Below, in pieces: positions 34,540 through 45,379 of a stretch of DNA of 61,241 nt. This stretch comes from Nemertoderma westbladi (taxonomy: Eukaryota > Xenacoelomorpha > Nemertodermatida > Nemertodermatidae). The translations under genes and the position numbers were made by a program. Positions within the stretch are counted from its first letter, which is position 1; each line of letters opens with the position of its first letter. The notes beneath the pieces were generated by a model. The model was not told the origin of the DNA and searched no databases. It saw only the letters and a list, made by a program, of their open reading frames with translations. The stretch is taken from contig JAUCBJ010008941.1 in assembly GCA_032718475.1 (NCBI GenBank), positions 1 through 61,241 on the forward strand. Reading direction: 5' to 3'.

Positions 34540-37085
34540 TTTTTTATACACCCTGATTTACATTCACCCTCTTTTTCATTCGCCCTGATTTACATACACC
34601 CTGTTTTCATTCACCCTGTTTTACGGTCACTCTGTTTTAAATTCACCATGTTATTCGCCCTGTTTTACATTTACCCTGTTATTCACTCTGTTTTACATTC
34701 ACCCTGTTTTTCATTCACCCTGATTTACATCCTCCCTGTTTTACATTCACCCTGATTTACATTAACCTTGTTTTAACATTCACCCTAATTTACATTCACC
34801 CTGTTTTTCTTCACCTTGTTTTTCATTCACCCTGTTTTACAGTCAGTTTTACATTCACCCTGTTTTACATTCACCCTGTGTTACATTCACCCTGTTTTAT
34901 ATTCACCCTGATTTATATTCACCCTGTTTTTCTTAACCCTGTTTTACAGTCACTCTGTTTTTTTTTCACTCTGTTTTACATTCACCCTGTTTTTCTTCAC
35001 CTTGTTTTTCATTCACCCTGTTTTACAGTCACCCTGTGTTACATTCACCCTGTCTTCATTCACGATGATTTACATTCACCCTGTTTTACATTCACCCTGA
35101 TTTATATTCACCCTGTTTTTCTTAACCCTGTTTTACAGTCACTCTGTTTTTTTTTCACCCTGTTTTACAGTCACTCTGTTTTACATTCACCCTGTGTTAC
35201 ATTCACCCTGTGTTACATTCATCTTGTTATTCACCCTGTTTTACAGTCACTCTTTTACATTCACCCTGTTTTACATTCACCCTGATTTATATTCACCCTG
35301 TTTTTCTTCACCCTGTTTTACAGTTACTCTGTTTTACATTCACCCTGTGTTACATTCACCCTGTTTTTTTTTCACCCTGTTTTACAGTCACTCTGTTTTA
35401 CATTCACCCTGTGTTACATTCACCCTGTTTTTTTTTCACCCTGTTTTACAGTCACTCTGTTTTACATTCACCCTGTGTTACATTCACCCTGTTTTTCTTC
35501 ACCCTGTTTTACAGTCACTCTGTTTACATTCACCCTGTGTTACATTCATCTTGTTATTCACCCTGTTTTACAGTCACTCTTTTACATTCACCCTGTTTTA
35601 CATTCACCCTGATTTATATTCACCCTGTTTTTCTTCACCCTGTTTTACAGTTACTCTGTTTTACATTCACCCTGTGTTACATTCACCCTGTTTTTTTTTC
35701 ACCCTGTTTTACAGTCACTCTGTTTTACATTCACCCTGTGTTACATTCACCCTGTTTTTTTTCACCCTGTTTTACAGTCACTCTGTTTTACATTCACCCT
35801 GTGTTACATTCACCCTGTTTTTTTTCACCCTGTTTTACAGTCACTCTGTTTTACATTCACCCTGTGTTAAATTCACCTTGTTTTACAGTCACTCTGTTTT
35901 ACATTCACCCTGTGTTATATTCACCCTGTTTTTTTTCACCCTGTTTTACATTCACCCTGTTTTACATTCACCCTGTTTCACAGTCACCCTGTTTCTGTTT
36001 TACATTCACCCTGTGTTACATTCACCCTGTTTTTTTTTCACTTTACATTCACCCTGTGTTACATTCACCCTGTTTTTTTTTCACCCTGTTTTACAGTCAC
36101 TCTGTTTTACATTCACCCTGTGTTACATTCACCCTGTTTTTTTTTCACCCTGTTTTACAGTCACTCTGTTTTACATTCACCCTGTGTTACATTCACCCTG
36201 TTTTTCTTCACCCTGTTTTACAGTCACTCTGTTTTACATTCACCCTGTGTTACATTCATCTTGTTATTCACCCTGTTTTACAGTCACTCTTTTACATTCA
36301 CCCTGTTTTACATTCACCCTGATTTATATTCACCCTGTTTTTCTTCACCCTGTTTTACAGTTACTCTGTTTTACATTCACCCTGTGTTACATTCACCCTG
36401 TTTTTTTTTCACCCTGTTTTACAGTCACTCTGTTTTACATTCACCCTGTGTTACATTCACCCTGTTTTTTTTCACCCTGTTTTACAGTCACTCTGTTTTA
36501 CATTCACCCTGTGTTACATTCACCCTGTTTTTTTTCACCCTGTTTTACAGTCACTCTGTTTTACATTCACCCTGTGTTAAATTCACCTTGTTTTACAGTC
36601 ACTCTGTTTTACATTCACCCTGTGTTATATTCACCCTGTTTTTTTTCACCCTGTTTTAAATTCACCCTGTTTTACATTCACCCTGTTTCACAGTCACCCT
36701 GTTTCTGTTTTACATTCACCCTGTGTTACATTCACCCTGTTTTTTTTTCACCCTGTTTTACAGTCACTCTGTTTTACATTCACCCTGTGTTAAATTCACC
36801 TTGTTTTACAGTCACTCTGTTTTACATTAACCCTGTGTTACATTCACCCTGTTTTACATTCACCCTGTTTCACAGTCACCCTGTTTCTGTTTTACATTCA
36901 CCCTGTGTTACATTCACCCTGTGTTACATTCACCCTGTTTTACATTCACCCTGTTTCACAGTCACCCTGTTTCTGTTTTACATTCACCCTGTGTTACATT
37001 CACCCTGTGTTACATTCACCTTGTTATTCACCCTGCTTTACAGTCACTCTGTTTTTCATTCACCCTGTTTTACAGTCACTCTGCC
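34540..37085. repeat. 16- to 18-bp pyrimidine-rich minisatellite (TTACATTCACCCTGTG), about 150 units
   Basis: Units are TTTTACATTCACCCTGT and TTACATTCACCCTGTG with variants (ACAGTCACTCTG, TTTTTTTCACCCTG). Few G residues lie on the plus strand. Larger blocks repeat: the marker CTTGTTATTCACC at 35223, 35550 and 36260 starts near-identical runs, giving a block of about 710 bp duplicated between 35550 and 36970. The array ends only about 210 bp before the tropomyosin start codon. Its long open frames are artefacts. Confidence 0.97.
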
Positions 37086-37295
37086 TACGTTGTATAACTT
37101 GGGTTTAGTTTTATTATCCTGTGAAGCGGGATAATAGGATGTCAGTCGGTGATGTACTTATTTGTAATCAAACAATCTACAAAGACCCCAGTCGTAGATT
37201 CTGAATCAGTTTTACATTATCGAATAATTTTGTAATTGTGTGTTATTTTCAATATTTTAATTACATTTTTAATTGACTAATTGTCTACTGTTACA

Positions 37296-40200
37296 ATGGA
37301 AAATATCAAGAAGAAACTCCAAGCTCTCAAGGTGGATGCTGATACAGCAAGGGAGGAACTTAAGGAAAAGGACAAGATTGTAAGTACATTTATGTTTAAG
37401 TTCATTCTTCCCGGATAAAGTTAATGATGACCTTTAGGCAGGCACTAGTGCTGAACCATGGCCTTGGCTGAACATAATACCGTGAGTAACTACTACCTAT
37501 CTTAAGGTAAAAGTTTACTTACCTAGGTTGCTATGGTTAGGTTAATGTAATTTTATCTTTTATATTTTAATTTTATATATCAGATAACACAACAAACTGA
37601 AAGAGCTGATACGGCAGAACAGGAAGCGCAGCATCTTTCACGGAAACTCTTGCTGTCTGAGGAGGAGGTATCTAAGCTTGAAACCGATTACGATGGATGT
37701 AAAATCAAATGTAAATCCTTAGAAGAGCAGATAGAGACCGTTGAACGTGAGAGAAAGGTTAATATGATCTTATTTATTATCCGAAAATAATTATTATTAA
37801 TTATCCTCTGTTGGTTTAAATATACAATCTAGAATCTATAACTTATTCCAATTATGGCCATTTATGACAGCTGTAGCGAGTTATCGATGTCCGTTAAAAT
37901 GTAAGACAGACAGAAGAGCGCGATCTACAGATAGACAGACTGACTCAAATCTGCCATAAACATATTATATAATATCCATAACCAGTAGTATTGACTTCCA
38001 ATATAGTCAAGCAGATATTGCATGTTACCTTGAATAAAAGTATAGTAAATGTTACCGATGATATATTAATAGGTAATATTTTTGTTTTATCAATATAAGT
38101 GACGAAAGATCAGGATGAAAGGGGAAAGATTTAAATGTTATTCCAGAGATAATTGTAGTTATGACTAAAGGGAATTTAAAGGAATAAAATTATGTCATGG
38201 AATACCAGAAGTAACAGATTCAAGCATTGAATTGTTTTATTGTGACACTTAAGCTCAGGCCCATGTGAAGTATACCAGAATTACTGATGTTATATTTCAC
38301 TTTGCAGTTTACCTCAAGTGAAGAATACCAGTTAAAACCACAGGTTTCATAAGGGCTGATTCTAACAAAACAATAAACAGAAATAAGCGCTATAAAACAC
38401 ATAAAAATGAGAAATTTGGAAAAATACAAAATTTTTCATATATAATATACCAGTAGAATTTCGACTGAAAAGTGAAAGCGTGGTATTATTCACATGAGCG
38501 GAAGCTCAGGTGTTCTCGCCAGTTGGTGAAACTGAGTCCTAGTCATGTCTGGTAAGATGATGATGTCCCCCACTCCCCAAAAAAATAATTTTCTACATGT
38601 CTTCATCAGATTGCGTTAAATTTGAAACAGAGTCAGTTTCACCTCCCTCCTCCTCCGTGAGTGAGACTGAATTTTAATTTTTGCTTTCAATCTTTAACTA
38701 CAAACGTTTAAAAAAAGTGTCTCCGTCGATATTGCACCAGTTACACCGCAGTTATTCTTCAATCTTTTTGTGTCGTTGGTACCAATGGAAAGCTGGCCCT
38801 GCAAGAATTCCAAATATGTATAAATATTTGAATTTGGTTTGGGAACTATCTGAGATATGGGCGTTCAAATGTTGCATGTAATTGCTTCAGCTGCAGTCAA
38901 TTTATTCTATCTGTTAAATGCACCATGTTCTAGAACATTTTGTTTATAAATAAAAACCCAGACATCCATGTCACATTGCAGTTACTCTATAACATAGCTG
39001 GAACGTTGTTTATACAGTAACTACGATATTCCTATTCTTAAGGTTCTCAGCAACAGAGCGTCCGTTGACGATGAAAAAATCGATAAACTGGAAGAAGAGT
39101 TAAAAAAATCGCTGCAAATGGCTGAGGAATCCGACAGAAAGTTTGAGGATATTCAGCGGAAACTACAGATGATGGACGCGAGTCTGGAGTCAGCCGAAAA
39201 CAAACTCGAAGTATCCGAGAAAAGAAACAAGTTAGTCACCAAATTATATAAGGTACCAATAAAAGAGAACATGGAGTTTTATTCCCTGAGATACTACCTA
39301 TCATCTAGGGCCCCTTGGGTCACGGTTAGTTGGTTGATTGCACGAATAATTTCGTATTTCGTAAACGCTTCGTTACACTTACCATTTGTACACCATTAGC
39401 CATATTTTATGGTATTATTATGGTATAACTTCGACAGTATCGATCCAATTTTAGCTAGGTTCTAGAACAAATATCTGTTTATATTATATGCTTCCTTCCT
39501 ATTTGCACTTGGTTGTTATAAACCTTACAATAACCGAGGTACGAAAAGGTCGAATTTTCTGAACCAATGACGATTTTTCTTGAAATTAAAAATTGTATAG
39601 AAAAAAAACCGTAAAAACGCTTCATTGGATACACAGGTTCAGAATATAATTTAATAATAATAATAAACTACCACTAATTATTATAATTATCAATCTAACA
39701 GTTTTAAATGTAAACTCACTAGACTTTAGACGTACCCACCCCACCAGTAGTCAATTTGTTTTAGTAAACTTTTCAATAGGAAGTTAAAACACTGTAACCT
39801 TTTATTTGAGTCGAATGTTTTAAAAAACATTCCATCATTCTATGTGTCTTGCTCTAGCGGCTTTTCTTGGTATATGATATTGTGATTCGTTAGTTAAAAC
39901 GTTTAAAAATAAAGTTTTAATCCAAAAATAATATTATCAGAAGGATGTTTTAATATGAATATTTTCATAACAAAACCGAAGATGTCGCCATTCCGGCGCC
40001 GGAATCTTTGTCTTTCCGGCCGGAACCGGAATCGGTTCAAAAAAGTCGGAATTCCGGCCGGAACGGAATTCCGCTACATCCCTAAATTGAAATATTATAG
40101 TGAAAAAAAAACCATAAATAAAATAATATATTTGTCAGAGATAATTCGTGTTTCATTACCGCTATATCAAATTATTGTTCACTTTTTTTCGTTAAATAAT

Positions 40201-41879
40201 CAAAATGATGTCAAACTTTACGTTGATTTCGAATCTGAAATCCCATTTTTCGATATTATGATGTTTCATTGTTCTCAAGTTATATATTCCTGATTTGTAA
40301 ATTTTAATTAATAATTTCAAATTTGAAATTTTTGCGTCAGACGTTTTTATCACCAAAAATGACAACAAAAAATTTCGCAAATAATTTATTGTTATATTTT
40401 TGGAATTAGCCCAAAAATAACCCATTGGGGGCTAAAACCATAAAAAAAACTGTTAATATTTAAAGAATTTAAAAATGTCACCTTTTGTGTTCAGTTTTGT
40501 CAGTTGCCATCAATACAAATCTTTATGGGCGGTTTTCGGAAAATGCCATTTGTCACAGATTCTCCTAATTCCTTTGAAGCGATTTTTCATCCTATTTTCC
40601 GAGATATATAGACTAACATGCCATGAAAATATTACATAGACAGAATTGTGAAATTTAGTTTCAAAAAAAGTTACAGGTTGTTTATTTTGGAAAGTAAAAA
40701 AACGTTATTTTTGCAAAAAATGGCTACAAAAGTGCCATCTTTTTTTTAGAGAAAATTACAAAATTCTGTCTAGTCATCTTTTGCAGGGAATGTTTGTCTA
40801 CGTAATGCTGAACACAGGTATAAAACTTAAATCGGTTATGTGGTTCAAAAGTAGTTTGAGGAAAAAGTTTGCGAAAATACCATTTCGGGAAAAACGGCCA
40901 TAGAGATCAGTATTGATGCAAACTGACTAAATTCAAAACTAAAAGTAACAATATTTCCAAATTTTGTAATATTTTTAACATTTTTTTTTATTTTTTAGTC
41001 TCCCATAGGGATACTGTTTGCGACGATTCCGAAAATAGCAATATATTTGTAAAATTCTTGATTTTTCATTGTTATTTTTGGTGTTGCAAAGGTGTGCTGC
41101 ATAAAAGCTGTCAAAAGCTCCAACTATTATTGTTCTGGAACAAATATAAATATAAATAGGATCAATTCCTCATTAAAATAAACTCCAATAAACGGGATCA
41201 AACCTTTTGGGATTTACTGGATCGGGATTGTAATTTTGAATTAGATTTTCTTAAAGTTTTCAGTTTTGTTTCTGAAACCAAAGTTGGTTCGTGTGGGGGG
41301 GGGGGGGGGGGGGGGGTGGGGGGTTCAACAGCAATAAGTTGCTGGGCACACTCAGAAACATCAGTTTATTTGTGTGAGGAATCCAGCAATAAGTTGTTGC
41401 AACATTTTAAAAAAGTTACATTCCCACCAACATTTTTAATAATTATTTATTACATGGGGAAAAAAGTATAACTTTTTTCAATATATACGCATTATATTTA
41501 CCGAGCGCCGGCGAGGTTAATAAGTAAAGTCTTAATCATTCAACTTTGTACAGATTATTACTTTAATTCTAACTAATTCCTTATTGTTTTTCTCAGGGAT
41601 ATGGATGAAGAGATGTTGAAGCTGACCTCGACGATCCGTAGTCTACAGGCAAACAACGAAGACGCGATAGACAAGGAGACCAGCAACGAGGACCGCGTCC
41701 GTGAACTCACCGCTAAACTCCAGGATGCGCAGGAGAGAGCTGAGGCTGCCGAACGCGAGGCAACCAAGCTGCAACGCCAGGTGGACGACATGGAGAATCA
41801 ACTAGAGAAAGCTAACGAACAATATAAGAAGGCCAAGTCCGAGCTGGAAGAAACGTTGGCTGAGCTGGCGGATACCTAG
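37296..41879 (+). CDS. TPM: Tropomyosin, copy 1 (four coding exons, 242 aa)
   Basis: Exons 37296-37379, 37584-37757, 39043-39230 and 41597-41879. Donors are GTAAGT, GTTAAT, GTTAGT; acceptors TATCAG, TTAAG, TCTCAG; phases 0, 0, 2. The protein starts MENIKKKLQALKVDADTARE, keeps the highly conserved block LSNRASVDDEKIDKLEEELK and MAEESDRKFEDIQRKL, and ends ELEETLAELADT before TAG. It is wholly alpha-helical coiled coil with heptad spacing and no Pro or Gly breaks. Tropomyosin lies along actin filaments and controls myosin access. It begins like the long muscle form but is about 42 residues (one actin repeat) shorter than the standard 284, as in short tropomyosins known from cnidarians and non-muscle isoforms. 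The first exon lies 210 bp past a minisatellite. A possible polyadenylation signal AATAAA is at 42945. Alternative exons are not seen. Confidence 0.93.
39985..40075. repeat. CCGGAA / TTCCGG palindrome cluster in tropomyosin intron 3
   Basis: At least six overlapping CCGGAA or TTCCGG words, including CCGGCGCCGG and TTCCGGCCGGAA, in an otherwise AT-rich intron. Likely the end of a transposon or a degenerate palindromic repeat. Confidence 0.6.
40477..40949. mobile_element. Fold-back / MITE-like element with about 65-bp imperfect TIRs in tropomyosin intron 3
   Basis: The left end GTCACCTTTTGTGTTCAGTT, continuing through GCCATCAATAC and TATGGGCGGTTTT, is mirrored by the right end ending TTCAAAACTAAAAGTAAC. 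Arms align over roughly 65 bp with many substitutions, so this is old. No coding capacity. Confidence 0.65.
41297..41325. repeat. Poly-G run in tropomyosin intron 3
   Basis: About 20 consecutive G followed by TGGGGGG, some 270 bp before exon 4. Length probably unstable; could form a G-quadruplex in the transcript. Confidence 0.95.
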
Positions 41880-44370
41880 GTAACCAGATTGTCTGCTGAT
41901 GACACCAATTATTTTATAGTCTATACCAATTGTTTTACATTTATATACATTTTTCTTCCAACTTTGATGCATATAATAATACACTAAGCCCCAATTCTTA
42001 CAGAGGGTGCTGCTTCTGTGATCATCATGCTGATTTTAGGAAATATAATTCGCTTGTTCTTTATTTTCGTTTTTTAAAGATACGAGAGGTGAAAAAGTGT
42101 TACGAACCTTAAATGTTATATTTTTAAATTACAGTCGCTCCGCTCTGTGATGCATGTGCGACGTCCGCGCTGTTTATCAATACCTAAGAGTAACCTAGAA
42201 GCCTAATGATTATTTAACTTCTCAAAACATTTGTATGTTGAATTTAGATTATTGTAGAATTTCAGGTTATATCAAAAGTAATTCCAGATTCTACCAGAGC
42301 ACTGCTAGGCATTCCTTATTGTCCATCATGGAGGTCCTGCAGAATGGACCATTATTCCTTCATAGAGGAACGGTTTTCATTTTGGACATTATTCCTTGTT
42401 GTGAAATGAACTCCCATTGTCGCTTATAAAATTACCCTATTATTAGCTGGATATTAATTTCTGCTTTATTTAATCATAGTAGTTAATATAGTTGCTTAAC
42501 CATGTACCTTTAGAAGTGTTTCAAGCTATCTCGAATGGCTCCACTTTTAAATGGTTTGGGTTAACATGTTGCTTCAATAAGAGTTGTATTATTAATTGTG
42601 GTCAATTTATGTATCATTTTAATTATTATTTGTCTGTTTATTAATTTAATGTGATTGGCTGAATTCGTTTCATTTTGGTAGTAGTAACTGATACCGTTAT
42701 TGTGTCATCAATTAATTATTATCAAATGAACTTTTATAATGTTTATTCAATAATTATGATTTTGATACATTTCGCATTATTTTTCTTTATATCCCATTTA
42801 TTCTCAAATGAAGTTAGTAATATCGATATCCACTGCATTAATTAATAAGAGTTAGTTATTAATTAACCCCGTCGGCTTATTATTTTGCTTCATGTTATTC
42901 CCGAACTAAAAATGTTAATTATTTATAATCCATTATTAAGAATTAATAAAGTATAATTAATTGCTTCTCTGCGATAAACCCAGACGGGTGATTTGGTTAC
43001 TTGATATTACGTTTAACTCCCGTTTGGGGCGAGCCATCGAACTTAATTATAAGATTCGAATTTGTTTAGAATGTCTGATTCTCTGTCGTTCAAACCAATT
43101 GTTTGTCTGTCAATCTGTCCACCCATTGTCCTTTTGTCTGTCGTCCATTCTGCATACCCTAACTAACGTTTAACTACAACTACTTAAGTCTTACATAACA
43201 TATACATACATCTACATACACATACATATACACCCACCCCTAGACCTATACATGTACATACACATACATAATACACCCACCCCTAGACCTATACATGTAC
43301 ATATTATACAGAACAGGCCTCCAAAGTTTCTATTACCCATTCTGCATACCCGACCGTCTGTTTATCTATCAGGCACCCGGGAACAGAATACGTTGCGATA
43401 CGAGAAATACAAGCCATGATAATATGATACAAATACGATCCGTATTATAAGTTTCGTATATTCTCGTTCCTATTTTTGTTTTTAATTAATTTCATATTTT
43501 CTACACTAAAATAATTTGGTTATCTTATTTCTACAGCAGGGGAAAAATATTTTTTTTACATTGAAACAATAGCTGAATATATTCTTTGGGGAAAATTCTA
43601 AGCCAAATTTTGGATTTTTGCTTTCCCTGATTTATGAACTATGATGATCGACGGAGATAGAGAAACCGATACACTAAAAATCGCGAAATCTGGCGAACTA
43701 TTGACGATATTGACTTGAAACAATGTGTTACCATGAATAAAACGGTGGTTGAGTCAATTTTTAGCTCAATACAATTTACAGTAAAGAAGTACCTGAAATT
43801 GCGATAATTTTAGTTTTCTAATTTTAATTAAGAGTAATCAGCAATTAGTAAATAGTAATATAGACAATAAAGAAGGAAAGGAAATCAAACGGGTTCAAGT
43901 GCATCCGGTCTCTCAGTCTTGTATGAACAACTAACAGGGGGACTATGAAATGAAATATCAAATTCCAAAGTAATTCTTAAGTAATTTTCTTAAATCTTAA
44001 GTAATTCCTCGAAATAAATGTAATTTAGTATGATAATAAACATTTCTTTAAACTAAGCTCGGGAGATTAGTTTATGGACCATTTGACATGGTTTGCAAAC
44101 CCTTTAACATTGGTGAACACCATTTGTCCTACTGTAACCGTTAACCATCAATGGATAGTCGGTGAGCGCAATTAATTACACCATCCTCTAAAATCAAATT
44201 ATCTTTTTATTTAAAGGCGAAAATTGTATTTCGTACCGTATCGTTATAACTCCTGTTTAAGATCTTTGTGTTGCGATCAGGCGACATTGTATGTCATCCA
44301 AATATCACGATCTCGGGCTTTAGCTCACACAAAAACAGTGGACCCGGTCATGTAGTTTTGCGGGACCCCC
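41880..44370. other. Region between tropomyosin copies
   Basis: AT-rich, no ORF with recognisable content. A 43-bp tandem duplication containing CACCCACCCCTAGACC lies at 43219-43303 within CATA-rich sequence. A possible poly-A signal for copy 1 is at 42945. Confidence 0.5.
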
Positions 44371-44680
44371 GGCTCCACCTTGTCGTAGTGGTTAAATCCA
44401 TTGCCTGCTTGAATTAACATCTCTCCTGAGGTCGTGGGTTCGATCCCTTGCGACCTGGGTCGTTTTTAGATTCTGCGTGAATGCTTTAAATATCTAGCCT
44501 CGTTAGGCTAGCCAGGGTGTATCTCGGCCTTCCATCATTCAATGGTAGCCAATTGAATACCAGCTTTCTCTGGGGAGTATTCTTCTGGGAGGACCGCACT
44601 TGAAATAGTCGTAAGACTTTGTGCGTGATCCCTGGCCTAATGGCCAAATAATACTTCACTTTATTTAATTTAATTTTCTG
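44371..44680 (+). mobile_element. tRNA-derived SINE, copy 2
   Basis: A-box TTGTCGTAGTGG (44380-44391) and B-box GGTTCGATCCC (44437-44447) 46 bp apart, the right spacing for a pol III promoter. The body (CTCTGGGGAGTA, GGGAGGACCGCACT, AGACTTTGTGCG, CCCTGGCC) matches copy 1 at 18104-18380. It ends in a TTTATTTAATTTAATTTT tail. It lies between the two tropomyosin genes, in the same direction. Confidence 0.9.
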
Positions 44681-44755
44681 AGTGAAATTTGCTATAATTT
44701 CCAAAACCTTTCGTATCTTACACGCTTATCAAAATTCAACAAATAATGGTCGGAC

Positions 44756-44790
44756 GGGCAGAGAGACAGACGGACAGACAGACAGACAGT
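44756..44790. repeat. (GACA)n microsatellite
   Basis: GAGAGACAGACGGACAGACAGACAGACAG, about nine imperfect units. Confidence 0.9.
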
Positions 44791-45379
44791 TTCGATTTGG
44801 CCCATACTAAACTGTGTATTATGGCTCCCTGACAGTTTGCATAACTAACTACATTCGATATTAGGCCCCAAGTGTTATTGAATATATTTCGATAGTGTTT
44901 TGACCAGCCAGCGATGGCCTGGTGGTCTTTTAGGGTTGGTGTATAGACATGTTTCTCTGATGATATAACAATAACGTGTGTGTGGGTTACGGATAGATTT
45001 CTCTCCACTTAGGTATGTATGTAGGGATTTACAGTATAATGCGTCATTAAGTATTCTGAGTAACCCTTTGTATATTACTGTTTCTTCCGGTGGGTTTATC
45101 CTTTAGTATACGGTAACATCTACAAAGATTCAATAGGCTGTATAAATTTGGCAACGTTTTACATTAGTAAGTATATGGACTGGATTGACAGTTACGTTAT
45201 TTGTAAACCTGCAGTTTATATTTATACGTGTTAAATATAATTTGTTTTTTTCTAAAAAAAAGACCAAGTCATTGTAAAATACCATTATTTTGTAATAGAT
45301 CATTATTAACGAACCTTTTTAATTGGTTATAAACGTGGCAAATAAAAGTGGGTCATTTACGATAATTTGTTTTTACAAA

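Noticed and set aside
31598-37134. Plus-strand ORFs up to 646 aa (ALTPVPV and FTLFYIHPV types)
   Set aside because: Products of stop-poor 24-bp and 16-18-bp minisatellites; the frames shift with unit indels and several overlap in different phases.
39118-39399. 93-aa ORF starting MAEESDRKFEDIQRK
   Set aside because: It is tropomyosin exon 3 read through its splice donor at 39231; the part after KRNK is intron.
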